Of a stretch of DNA of 23,282 bases, positions 8,124 to 15,525 are shown piece after piece. A program made the translations under genes and the position numbers. This DNA comes from Caulobacteraceae bacterium (lineage in GTDB: Bacteria > Pseudomonadota > Alphaproteobacteria > Caulobacterales > Caulobacteraceae): positions 1 to 23,282 of the forward strand of contig SDZP01000012.1 in the NCBI GenBank assembly GCA_004144935.1, given 5' to 3'. How positions within the stretch are numbered: position 1 is the stretch's first letter; every line of letters begins with the position of its first letter. The notes beneath the pieces are model-generated. The model made no database searches and had not been told where the DNA came from. It worked only from the letters and a program-made list of their open reading frames with translations.

Positions 8124-8290
8124 ACGGCTTCCTGAAGATCTTCGGCTGGCCGGTGCTTCTGGCGCTGGTCTCGGCGGTGGGCCTGCTGGGGGCCCTGCTC
8201 GGCGACGGGCCGTGGGACTGGCTGTCCTGGCTGTGCCTGATCGCGCCGCTGGGCGTGCTGGCGTTCGTGCTTACGACGCGCCGCGGCTAG
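8120..8290 (+). CDS. Small hydrophobic membrane protein of the siderophore operon
   Basis: A 56-residue protein starting with GTG at 8120, which overlaps the PepSY gene stop codon by 4 bases (GTGA). The translation has two hydrophobic stretches (about 5-26 and 34-51) separated by LGDGPWDWLSW, and ends with TTRRG, so it is probably a two-helix inner-membrane protein. Small proteins of this type often follow PepSY genes in TonB-receptor operons of proteobacteria; I recall this from similar loci and have not checked it. A role as a partner subunit of the PepSY protein is inference. Its last 20 bases overlap the convergent MmcQ/YjbR gene. An upstream extension of the frame is possible but would lie inside the PepSY gene and lacks the membrane-protein start. 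Confidence 0.75.
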   Translation: MNGFLKIFGWPVLLALVSAVGLLGALLGDGPWDWLSWLCLIAPLGVLAFVLTTRRG

Positions 8291-8621
8291 CCTCCCAGGC
8301 CTTCACCACCGACTTCTTCGCCACCTTGCGGAACTGCCGCGCCAGGAAGCCGCGCGCCTGTTCCGGTTCGAGGCCCGACAGCCGCGCCAGAACCATCGAA
8401 TAGTCCTTGTAGTGGGCGGTGACGTGGAAGGTGGCCGGGTCGGCCTCCATCAGGAACTCTCGCTCGTCGTGGTCGACGCAGGAGAGGACGGCGCTGTCGT
8501 CGTCCTGGCGAACGCGGGTGAAGAACTTGCCGTCGATCTTGTAGGCGGGCTTGCCATAGCTGCTGCCGGCCTCGGCGCCGGGGAAGCTGAGGGCGATGGC
8601 GTCGAACTCTTCGCGGGTCAT
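8271..8621 (-). CDS. MmcQ/YjbR family protein
   Basis: A 116-residue cytoplasmic protein with the typical MmcQ/YjbR pattern: N-terminal MTREEFDAIALSFPGAEAGS, then YGKPAYKIDGKFFTRV, and a C-terminal helical part ending VAKKSVVKAWEAS. The fold (double-wing CyaY-like) is often labelled DNA-binding, but molecular function is not established for most members. Length is normal. The start at 8621 is supported by AGGATAGAG upstream. Its 3' end overlaps the convergent siderophore-operon gene by 20 bases, so neither gene has its own terminator there. The gamma-glutamyltransferase stop lies just 10 bases upstream on the same strand, so the two are probably co-transcribed. Confidence 0.88.
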   Translation of the reverse strand: MTREEFDAIALSFPGAEAGSSYGKPAYKIDGKFFTRVRQDDDSAVLSCVDHDEREFLMEADPATFHVTAHYKDYSMVLARLSGLEPEQARGFLARQFRKVAKKSVVKAWEASRGAS

Positions 8622-8631
8622 GGTCTCTATC

Positions 8632-10407
8632 CTAGTAGGCGAGCGCGATGCCGTCCTTGCGCATCTCGGTGGCGGCGGCGTAGCGGCCGGGCCAGCGCTG
8701 GATGGCCTGATAGCCGCCGAAACCGCCGTCGCTGGCCCCGATCTTCCAGCCGATCTTCTGCAGCGCCGCGCGGGTGTCGGCCGGCACGCCGGACTCCAGC
8801 CGCAGGATGCCCTGCACGCCCAGCTGCTCGCCGGTCGGCTCCATGCCGCCCTCGTGGTGCCAGCGGGGGGCGTCGCCGGCGGCGGTGATGTCGAGGTCGA
8901 AGTCGACCAGGTTGGAGATGATCTGGGCCTGGCCCTGAGGCTGCATGTCGCCGCCCATCACCCCGAAGGACAGCCAGGGCTGGCCGTCCTTGACCGCGAA
9001 GCCGGGGATGATGGTCTGGAAGGGCCGCTTGCCGGGGGCATAGAGGTTGGGGTGGCCGTCGGTCAGGGCGAACAGCTCACCCCGGTCCTGGAACATGAAG
9101 CCCAGGCCGTCGGGCGAGAGGCCGGAGCCCATGCCGCGATAGTTGGACTGGATGATCGAGACCATCATCCCGTCCTTGTCGGCGGTGGTGAAATAGGTGG
9201 TGTCGCCCTTGCTGGGCGCCTGGCCCGGGTAGATGGGATCAAGGATGCGGTCGGGCCGGATCAGTTTGGCCCGCTCCCTGGCGTATTCCTTGGAGTTCAG
9301 CCACGCCAGCGGCGCGGGCGAGAAGGCCGGGTCGGCGAAGTAGCGGGCGCGGTCCTCATAGGCCAGGCGCTTGGCCTCGACGGCGTGGTGGATGGCGGCG
9401 GCCGACTGGAAGCCCATCGCCTTGACGTCGAAATTCTCGAGGATGTTGAGCAGCTGCAGGGTCGAGAGGCCCTGGCTGTTGGGGGCCAGGCCGTAGACGT
9501 CGACGCCGCGATAGCCGGTGACCAGCGGGGTGGTCCATTCGGTCTGGTGGGCGGCGAGGTCGGCCTTGGTCATCCAGCCGCCGATGCGCTTGAAATACCG
9601 CTCGATGCGGCTCGCGATCTCGCCTTCGTAGAAGCTGCGGGCGCCGCCCCTGGCGATCATCGCATAGGTGTCGGCCAGGGCCGGGTTCTTGAACACCTGA
9701 CCCTCGACCGGGGTCTTGCCATCGATGGTCCAGACTTTCAGGAAGTTCTCGACCTCCTCGATCTTGCTGTCCGGATTGGTGAAGCGCCGCTGACTGGCGG
9801 CCAGGTAGTAGGCGACGTTCTGGGTGACCGGCGTCCCCTCGCGGGCCAGGTGGATGGCCGGGTCGAACAGGTCCTTCCAGGGCAGCTTGCCGTAGCGGGC
9901 ATGCAGGTCGCCCCAGGCGGCCACGGCGCCGGGCACGCTGACCGACACCGCCCCGAACGAGGGGATGGTTCCCTTGGTCCCGGCCCGCTCGCGCACCGTC
10001 GCCAGCGACAGCGCCTTCGGCGAGCGGCCCGAGCCGTTCAGTCCGACGACCTTGCTGGTCTTGGGATCCCACAGCAGCACGAAGCAGTCGCCGCCGACGC
10101 CGCAGGAGATCGGCTCCAGCAGGCCCAGGCAGGCGTTGGCGGCGATGGCCGCGTCCACCGCCGAGCCGCCCTTGCGCAGGGTGTCGATGGCCGCCAGCGT
10201 CGCCAGCGGATGGGCCGTGGCGGCCGCCCCGTTGACCCCCCAGGCCGTCGACCGGCTGGCCCAGGTGGCCCCGGCCACCCGGTCGCCGCCGTGCAGGTCG
10301 GTGCGGCCGATATCGGGGTTGCCGTCCTTGGGCCTCGGGACCTGGGCAAAAGCCGAACCGGCGGCGAGGGTGGCGGGCAGGGCGGCGAGGAAGGTACGGC
10401 GACGCAT
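8632..10407 (-). CDS. Gamma-glutamyltransferase family protein, probably Tat-exported
   Basis: A 591-residue Ntn-hydrolase precursor. The N-terminus MRRRTFLAALPATLAAGSAF carries an RRRTFL motif and AFAQ cleavage site, suggesting Tat export to the periplasm. The large-subunit blocks are present (LEPISCGVGGDCFVLL at about 97-112; GSGRSPKA at 125-132, where R128 takes the place of the glutamate-binding Arg). The autocleavage point is at DTTYFTTADKDG (402-413), so T403 should become the nucleophile at the start of the small subunit. Standard enzymes have TTHYS here; this one has TTYFT. The SNYRGMGSG segment at 421-429 fits the oxyanion/binding loop. Such proteins cleave gamma-glutamyl bonds (glutathione) or acyl groups, and the altered motifs leave the substrate open. 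AGGAG precedes the ATG. Confidence 0.9.
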   Translation of the reverse strand: MRRRTFLAALPATLAAGSAFAQVPRPKDGNPDIGRTDLHGGDRVAGATWASRSTAWGVNGAAATAHPLATLAAIDTLRKGGSAVDAAIAANACLGLLEPISCGVGGDCFVLLWDPKTSKVVGLNGSGRSPKALSLATVRERAGTKGTIPSFGAVSVSVPGAVAAWGDLHARYGKLPWKDLFDPAIHLAREGTPVTQNVAYYLAASQRRFTNPDSKIEEVENFLKVWTIDGKTPVEGQVFKNPALADTYAMIARGGARSFYEGEIASRIERYFKRIGGWMTKADLAAHQTEWTTPLVTGYRGVDVYGLAPNSQGLSTLQLLNILENFDVKAMGFQSAAAIHHAVEAKRLAYEDRARYFADPAFSPAPLAWLNSKEYARERAKLIRPDRILDPIYPGQAPSKGDTTYFTTADKDGMMVSIIQSNYRGMGSGLSPDGLGFMFQDRGELFALTDGHPNLYAPGKRPFQTIIPGFAVKDGQPWLSFGVMGGDMQPQGQAQIISNLVDFDLDITAAGDAPRWHHEGGMEPTGEQLGVQGILRLESGVPADTRAALQKIGWKIGASDGGFGGYQAIQRWPGRYAAATEMRKDGIALAY

Positions 10408-10541
10408 GGGCTTCTCCTGGTACCGGAAACTATTGGGCCATGGCGGTGGGGACCGGCAAGGTCAAGTCCGCGCAATTGCCCCCTTTTTGGGTAGGCGGGC
10501 ATCCGGCGGAGCTGCCAGGATGGGACTAGGAGAACCCTCAC

Positions 10542-11183
10542 ATGCTTCGCATCGCGCCCATGCTCTGCGGTCTGGCCCTGACTTTCGCGGCCGCCAGTTC
10601 GGCCAGCGCCCAGGCGCCGCTTTGCAAGCTTGAAAAAGCCTTCCCCAAAGGGATTACCGGCGCCCTTCATATCGTCCCCTACCAGGGCGGGTCGCTGACG
10701 ACGCTTTCGCTGAGCTTCGCCTCCGCCCGGGTCGAGACCAAGGGCATTGAACTGCGTCCCGCGCCCCAGCCGGTCGCTACCGTTGGCGTGCCTGTCCGGG
10801 ACGATGCAAAGCGGCTGGGCGGAGGGTCCATCAAGACCGGCGCGCGGCCCTATCTTCCGGGTCAGTCGCAGCCGCTTTTCGCCTTCGCCCAGACCCTTAC
10901 CGCCGGGAGTGTCGTCACCAAGCGCTCCCTTATCTTCATCTATAACGACTACATGGACTACGACCCCGGGCTGGCCCAGGATGACATGCTGGCCTTCCTG
11001 ACGGCCGCCGACAAGGCCGGGGTCTTCACGAGCCTGACGGTCGACACGGGCGATGCCACCCGTTCGATCAGGATCACCATCGAGGCCCGAGGCGCCATGG
11101 CCGCGAGGAACGCCATGATTGCCGAAATACCGAAACTGGAAGCCAGGGCCAAATCGGGCGCCTGCCGGGTGGCCTACAACTGA
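10542..11183 (+). CDS. Exported protein of unknown function
   Basis: A 213-residue protein with a clear Sec signal peptide (residues 1-23, ending SSASA before QAP), so it is periplasmic or secreted. The start is well supported: AGGAGA at 10528-10533 is 8 bases before the ATG. Two Cys remain in the mature protein, C28 near the N-terminus and C208 near the C-terminus, and could form a disulfide tying the ends together. The middle part has a GARPYLPGQSQPLFAFAQTL segment and a helix-rich tail (GAMAARNAMIAEIPKLEARA). I recognise no family. It stands alone: the divergent neighbour is the glutamyltransferase, and the convergent VOC gene ends one base after its stop codon. Confidence 0.8.
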   Translation: MLRIAPMLCGLALTFAAASSASAQAPLCKLEKAFPKGITGALHIVPYQGGSLTTLSLSFASARVETKGIELRPAPQPVATVGVPVRDDAKRLGGGSIKTGARPYLPGQSQPLFAFAQTLTAGSVVTKRSLIFIYNDYMDYDPGLAQDDMLAFLTAADKAGVFTSLTVDTGDATRSIRITIEARGAMAARNAMIAEIPKLEARAKSGACRVAYN

Positions 11184-11184
11184 G

Positions 11185-11520
11185 CTACCCCTCCGACCAG
11201 ACCGCCAGTTCGTTGCCGGCCGGGTCGCGGAAGTGGAAGCGGCGGCCGCCGGGGAAGTCGAAGATCGGCTTGACGATGGTCCCGCCCGCGGCGGTGACCT
11301 TTTCGACCATTGCGTCCAGGTCCGCGGCGAACAGCACCGGCAGGGGCCTGTCTGTCGGAGCGTCGGCGTCGAAGCCGCCGTCGAGGCCCTCGTTGAACGC
11401 CGCATAGCTCGGGCCATAGTCGATGAACTGCCAGCCGAAGGCGTCGGCGTAGAAGGATTTGGTGGCGGGCAGGTCGCCGCCGGGGAGTTCCAGATAGTCC
11501 AGCTTGCCGTCTTCACGCAT
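11185..11520 (-). CDS. VOC family protein (glyoxalase/dioxygenase fold)
   Basis: A 111-residue protein with the vicinal-oxygen-chelate fold pattern: LDYLELPGGDLPATKSFYAD at 7-26 and GRRFHFRDPAGNELAVWSE at 92-110. E11, H96 and E104 are candidate metal ligands. Such proteins include glyoxalases, dioxygenases and antibiotic-binding proteins; nothing here picks one. The frame extends upstream to 11571, but the start is set at 11520 because AGGAGG (11533-11528) sits 7 bases before this ATG and the family fold begins at once. The convergent neighbour ends one base away, and the methyltransferase stop lies 55 bases upstream on the same strand. Confidence 0.87.
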   Translation of the reverse strand: MREDGKLDYLELPGGDLPATKSFYADAFGWQFIDYGPSYAAFNEGLDGGFDADAPTDRPLPVLFAADLDAMVEKVTAAGGTIVKPIFDFPGGRRFHFRDPAGNELAVWSEG

Positions 11521-11575
11521 GATAATTCCTCCTGTGTTCCTTATTTGTTCCAAATTGTCCGGCGGAGTCAACGCT

Positions 11576-12223
11576 TCAGGGAAACGCCCAGACGCTGGTC
11601 CGCTTGACCTCGAAGTCTTCCAGCTCGCGGGTCGTCGGCACCTGGTATTCGGCCAGGTGGACCAGGCCCTCGCGCGGGAAGTAGGTGCGCATCGGGTCGC
11701 CGATGAGCACGGTGCGGCCCTCGGCGCGGGCGGCGGTCAGCCAGGCCAGGACGCGGCCGGCCAGGGGTTGCTCGTAGCAGATGTCGCCGGCCAGGATGAC
11801 GTCCACGTCGGGGGCGGGACCGTCCAGCAGGTCGGCCGCGGTGAAGGCGACCTCGACGCCGTTGACCGCGGCGTTCAAGGCCACGGCCGGGCCGCAGAAG
11901 GCGTCGACGTCGCTGCCCAGCGCGCTCAGGGCTCCGGCCCGCATGGCGGCGATGGCGACCAGGCCCGAGCCGGTGGCGAAGTCGAGCACCCGCTTGCCGG
12001 CCACCACCTCCGGATGGTCCAGCACGTAGCGGGCCACCGCCTGCCCGCCGGCCCAGGCGAAGGCCCAGAAGGGCGGCGGCAGGCCGATCTCGCTGAGCGC
12101 CTCCTCGGTCATCCGCCAGATCGGCGTCACCTCGTCGGCGAGGTGCAGCTGGATTTCCGGGCAGTGGGGCGGGGTCTGCAGGCGGGTGTTGGCGAGGATG
12201 AAGGCCGGGCGGTCGAGGATCAT
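11576..12223 (-). CDS. Class I SAM-dependent methyltransferase, METTL20/ETFB-lysine type
   Basis: A 215-residue protein. The block PPFWAFAWAGGQAVARYVLD (50-69) before motif I is typical of the group that includes ETF-beta lysine methyltransferase (METTL20) and its alphaproteobacterial homologues. Motif I is DFATGSGLVA at 81-90, D105 in LGSDVD is the acidic residue that holds the ribose, and AGDICYEQP at 145-153 replaces the NPPY-like post-I motif. By family, the target is likely lysine on a protein such as ETF-beta, modulating electron transfer; other protein targets are possible. Length is normal. No ETF genes are in the window. Probably transcribed together with the VOC gene downstream. Confidence 0.85.
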   Translation of the reverse strand: MILDRPAFILANTRLQTPPHCPEIQLHLADEVTPIWRMTEEALSEIGLPPPFWAFAWAGGQAVARYVLDHPEVVAGKRVLDFATGSGLVAIAAMRAGALSALGSDVDAFCGPAVALNAAVNGVEVAFTAADLLDGPAPDVDVILAGDICYEQPLAGRVLAWLTAARAEGRTVLIGDPMRTYFPREGLVHLAEYQVPTTRELEDFEVKRTSVWAFP

Positions 12224-12342
12224 GGCGGGGGGATAGCAGCCGGGCGCGGCCGTGACACGGCTTAAGGGGCGGGATTTGTGTGGCCGCCTGGGCCGGAGAG
12301 AGGCCGGAAGATGCCGGTGGGTATCGATGGGCCGCAGGGCCG

Positions 12343-12900
12343 TCAGGTTCCGACGGCGCGGAACCAGCCGGCGACGCTAAGGCGCTCGCCGGTCAGCAGC
12401 GGCGTGACCTCGTGGGTGGTTTCCGACCGGAAGGCGATGGCGCCGCCGGCCGGGACCCCGGCGGTCTGGCGAGGACCCTCGCCGTGGAAGACGAGCTCGG
12501 CCCCGGTCCAGTCGGCCGGATCGCTGAGCAGCAGGCTGACCGAGACGCGGCGATGCCGGGTGTCGTCATGGATGAGCGGCGTATTGCCGTCCTGGTGCGC
12601 CACGAAATAGTCGCCGGGGCCATAGCGGAGCAGCTGCAGGGGTTCGAGCCCGCCGAGCGGCCGCTGGAAATGCTGCTCCAGGGCCGGCCGGGCGGCGTCC
12701 AGCCGGTCCCGCAGCAGGGCGTCGGTGTCGGGCGCGGCGATCAGCCGGGTTGAACGGCGGGCCAGGGAGACGGTGGCCAGGGCCCCGGCCCCGGTCACCG
12801 TCGAGGCCGTGCCCGTGGCTGTCCGGAGTCCGGCATGGACCTGGGCGAGATCCCGCGGCGTCAGCAGGCCTGGCAGGATGAGAAACGGCGACGCGGTCAT
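12343..12900 (-). CDS. 2OG-Fe(II) oxygenase, prolyl-hydroxylase-like
   Basis: A 185-residue cytoplasmic protein with the complete facial triad: H102 and D104 in RYGPGDYFVAHQDGN, and H163 in ETTHEVTP. R173 in GERLSV is the expected 2-oxoglutarate anchor. The YGPGDYF..H.D arrangement is that of the prolyl 4-hydroxylase-like (PF13640) group. These enzymes hydroxylate proteins or small molecules with O2, Fe(II) and 2-oxoglutarate; the substrate is not evident. The ATG at 12900 gives a compact domain with little extra. It is divergent from a plus-strand operon that begins with two more 2OG oxygenases of a different (PhyH) type, sharing a 121-base promoter region. Confidence 0.88.
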   Translation of the reverse strand: MTASPFLILPGLLTPRDLAQVHAGLRTATGTASTVTGAGALATVSLARRSTRLIAAPDTDALLRDRLDAARPALEQHFQRPLGGLEPLQLLRYGPGDYFVAHQDGNTPLIHDDTRHRRVSVSLLLSDPADWTGAELVFHGEGPRQTAGVPAGGAIAFRSETTHEVTPLLTGERLSVAGWFRAVGT

Positions 12901-12950
12901 GCGGCGAGATTGGCCGCTGCGGCCGCGGTCTTCCAGCCCTGATCGGCGGC

Positions 12951-13015
12951 GAGTCTTCAGGCCAAATTAACCGCGCCGGGCCGACAGCAGGGGGACGATT
13001 CCGGAGCCTGGATTC
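12951..13015. promoter_or_regulatory. Cluster of three GANTC sites in a divergent promoter region
   Basis: GAGTC at 12951-12955, GATTC at 12997-13001 and GATTC at 13011-13015 lie in the 121 bases between the prolyl-hydroxylase-like gene and the PhyH operon. A fourth GATTC is at 13969-13973, just before the second PhyH gene. In Caulobacterales, GANTC is methylated by CcrM and read by GcrA at cell-cycle promoters. That this applies here is inference. Confidence 0.4.
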
Positions 13016-13021
13016 CCGAAC

Positions 13022-13942
13022 ATGACCCTGGCCGATACAGCCCAGGCCGAGGCGGTGGTCGCCGATGTCGCCGAGCGCGGCGTCCACCTGTTCGGCGAGG
13101 TGCTCGATCCCGCCGCCTGCGCCGCGCTGCTGGCCGACCTCAAGGCCGGCCGCGACTGGGGCGCGGGGCTGTTTCTCGACGAGGCCGCGTTCGACGCCGA
13201 TCCCCAGTACCGGGGGGTGAATCCCCGGCCGGGCCGCAACCTGCTGGAGGGCTATGAAGCGCGACTGAAGCTGGTGGAGGCCAACCCCGCCATCGTCGCC
13301 GGCCTGACCGCCCTGCTCGGCGAAGGCTATGTGCTGATGGACCGCAAAGTGGTCTGCGGCGTGCCGGCCAGCGTGATTCCGGACTGGCTGAAGGCCCGCA
13401 TCGCGGGCAATCCGGTCAACAACCTCGGCGCCTTCGTGAAGCCGCAGTACCGGGACGTCACCTACTTCTACGGCATCGACTTCCATCAGGACCTGATCGA
13501 CTTCAAGGGGCGCGAGGCCGACTTCGTGACCCTGTACATCTACCTTGCGCCGGTCACCCGGGCGGATGCGCCGCTGTTTCTGTTGGAGGGCAGCCACCGG
13601 CTGGGGGCCTCGGTGTTCCCGCATGACCTGGCCCGCGACGGAGAGACCTGGCGTTACCGCAGCGACGGCCGCGAGGCGGCGACGACCCAGCGGGTGCTGA
13701 CCGGCGGGACCGGCTATGCCGCCATGTGGCACGCCTGCACCCTGCACGGCACCCAGCCGGACGAGGCCGACCACGAGCGCATCTCCCTGCGCTACCTGCT
13801 GGCCCGGGGACCGGCGGCGGAGGCGGGGATGGACCGGGTCAACGCCACGCTGCTGGGCCCGCTGGCCCTGGCCGACACCCGCGTCGACCTCGACGCCGAG
13901 GGCGCGGCCCGCATCAAGGCCAACACCGTCAACCAGGCCTGA
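13022..13942 (+). CDS. Phytanoyl-CoA dioxygenase (PhyH) family oxygenase 1
   Basis: A 306-residue 2OG-Fe(II) oxygenase. The metal triad is H155 and D157 (GIDFHQDLIDF) with H242 (ACTLHGTQP); R253 or R257 (HERISLRY) should bind 2-oxoglutarate. The segment LYIYLAPVTRADAPLFLLEG followed by SHRLG (171-194) is the usual PhyH core before the second half of the barrel. Members hydroxylate or otherwise oxidise small molecules and are frequent in natural-product and surface-polysaccharide pathways. It is the first gene of a three-gene plus-strand unit; the next gene starts 36 bases after its stop. The ribosome site before 13022 is weak. Its divergent promoter region holds three GANTC sites. Confidence 0.88.
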   Translation: MTLADTAQAEAVVADVAERGVHLFGEVLDPAACAALLADLKAGRDWGAGLFLDEAAFDADPQYRGVNPRPGRNLLEGYEARLKLVEANPAIVAGLTALLGEGYVLMDRKVVCGVPASVIPDWLKARIAGNPVNNLGAFVKPQYRDVTYFYGIDFHQDLIDFKGREADFVTLYIYLAPVTRADAPLFLLEGSHRLGASVFPHDLARDGETWRYRSDGREAATTQRVLTGGTGYAAMWHACTLHGTQPDEADHERISLRYLLARGPAAEAGMDRVNATLLGPLALADTRVDLDAEGAARIKANTVNQA

Positions 13943-13978
13943 AGCGACAGGCCGCCCCGGGAGGGATAGATTCCGCCG

Positions 13979-14797
13979 ATGAGCCCGCAGGCGATTCTCC
14001 GCAAGCCAGACGCGAGCCCGCCCCTGGTGGTGCGGCGCGGCCTGATGCCGGCGGCGCTGATCGCCGAGGCGGTCGACACCCTGCGCGAGATGCTCTGCCC
14101 CGAGGGACCGGGCGAGGCCGACCTCGACACCCTGGTCGACCGGCTGCGGGCGCGGGACCGGAGCGGGCTGGGGGCCGTCTATGACGCCTTCCGCGAGACC
14201 CTGATCTTCCAGAGGCTGATCGCCGCCCCGGCCCTTGTCGAGGCGGCTCAGGGCCTGGTCGGGGCGGCGCGGCTGCATGCGCCGTTCCAGCATGCGGTGT
14301 TCCGCATGGACCTGGCCGGGGAGGCCTGGCGCGGGTTCCAGTGGCACCAGGACGCCCCCTACAACGTGCTGTCGGACGCCTATGTCACCGCCTGGCTGCC
14401 GCTGACCGACAGCGGCGTGGCAAACGGCTCGATCCAGGCGGCGCCGGCGTTGTCGGACCGGCTCTGGCCGGTGGACATCCGCTACAAGCGCGACGCCGAG
14501 GGCCGGCGGCTGAGCACCCGCGACGCCTTCATCGCCGAGGCCCTGCAGCCGAGGTTCGAGACCGCCGCCGAGACGCTGGAGCTCGGCACCGGCGATGTCG
14601 CCCTGTTCCACAACCGGCTGGTCCACCGCTCCGGCTTCAACCCCGGCCCGCGCCACCGCTATTCCGTCCAGGTCCGCTTCGGCGACCTGATGGCGCCGGA
14701 GATGCTGGCCCGCGGCTGGCGCAACCGACGGGTGGACGGCTTCGAGACCTTCAAGATCCTGTATCCCGACCTGATCGCCTCCGAGGAAACGCCATGA
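13979..14797 (+). CDS. Phytanoyl-CoA dioxygenase (PhyH) family oxygenase 2
   Basis: A 272-residue 2OG-Fe(II) oxygenase, clearly a different subtype from its neighbour. H123 and D125 (FQWHQDAPYNVL) and H216 (NRLVHRSGFN) form the metal triad; R225 or R227 (GPRHRYSVQVRF) should anchor 2-oxoglutarate. The VTAWLPLTDSGVANGSIQAA core at 136-155 is typical of PhyH proteins. GGGAGG lies about 12 bases before the ATG at 13979, with a GATTC in between. The stop codon overlaps the start of the methyltransferase gene by 4 bases, so the two products are made together and may act in sequence. The substrate is unknown; a fatty acyl, sugar or amino acid is possible. Confidence 0.88.
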   Translation: MSPQAILRKPDASPPLVVRRGLMPAALIAEAVDTLREMLCPEGPGEADLDTLVDRLRARDRSGLGAVYDAFRETLIFQRLIAAPALVEAAQGLVGAARLHAPFQHAVFRMDLAGEAWRGFQWHQDAPYNVLSDAYVTAWLPLTDSGVANGSIQAAPALSDRLWPVDIRYKRDAEGRRLSTRDAFIAEALQPRFETAAETLELGTGDVALFHNRLVHRSGFNPGPRHRYSVQVRFGDLMAPEMLARGWRNRRVDGFETFKILYPDLIASEETP

Positions 14798-15525
14798 CCG
14801 CCGCCTCCAAGATTCCGGCAGACGAGACCCTGCGGTCCCTGCTCAAGGGCCACCTCGACGATCACGATCTGATCGCCAACCTCGGCAGCTTCGCCCGGCG
14901 CATGCATTTCATGAAGGCCTTCGCCCACTACGAGGTGTTCAAGCTGATCCAGGACCTGCCCGGCGATATCGTCGAATGCGGCGTCTACAAGGGCAGCTCC
15001 CTGCTCAGCTTCGCCCGCTTCCTGGAGACCTTCTGTCCCGGCGACCGCACCCGCAAGGTGCTGGGCTTCGACCATTTCCGGGGGCTTGCCGACCGCACCG
15101 AGAAGGACGGGCTCGACGACCGGGTCGGCAACACCGCCGAAGGCTGGAACCCGGGCGCCTTCCGCGACACCCTGTTCGCCCTGGTCGACGCCTTCAATGC
15201 CGACGCCTTCGTCACCGTGCGGCCGCGGATCGAGCTGGTCGACGGCGACGTCTGCCAGACGGCGGGGCAATATGTGGCCGAGAACCCCGGGACGCGGATC
15301 AGCCTGCTGCACCTCGACATGGACCTCTACGAGCCGACCCTGGCGGCGCTGAAGGCCTTCTGGCCGCGCATCCTGACCGGCGGGGTGGTGCTGTTCGACG
15401 AGTTCGCCATCCGCGAATGGCCGGGGGAGACGGAAGCCGTCGAGGAGTTCTTCGACGGCAAGCCACCGCGCATCGTTAAATTCCCCTGGGCCTCGGCGCC
15501 GGGGGGTTACTTCGTCAAGGGTTAG
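14794..15525 (+). CDS. TylF/MycF-type SAM-dependent O-methyltransferase
   Basis: A 243-residue protein. Motif I is IVECGVYKGSS at 59-69, D93 in LGFDHFRG is the SAM ribose ligand, and LLHLDMDLYEPT (171-182) with LFDEFA (200-205) supply the Asp residues that in MycF/TylF bind the catalytic Mg2+. WPGETEAVEEFF (209-220) is also typical. TylF and MycF methylate sugar hydroxyls on macrolides; bacterial relatives occur in glycan and LPS clusters. ATG at 14794 overlaps the upstream stop codon (ATGA), with GAGGA 6 bases before it. Last gene of the PhyH operon; it converges with a small membrane-protein gene, their stop codons overlapping by 3 bases. The methyl acceptor is unknown. Confidence 0.88.
   Translation: MTAASKIPADETLRSLLKGHLDDHDLIANLGSFARRMHFMKAFAHYEVFKLIQDLPGDIVECGVYKGSSLLSFARFLETFCPGDRTRKVLGFDHFRGLADRTEKDGLDDRVGNTAEGWNPGAFRDTLFALVDAFNADAFVTVRPRIELVDGDVCQTAGQYVAENPGTRISLLHLDMDLYEPTLAALKAFWPRILTGGVVLFDEFAIREWPGETEAVEEFFDGKPPRIVKFPWASAPGGYFVKG

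Noticed and set aside
8596..10494. 632-codon plus-strand frame opposite the gamma-glutamyltransferase
   Set aside because: The real gene on the minus strand has a signal peptide and all family motifs; the opposite frame has none.
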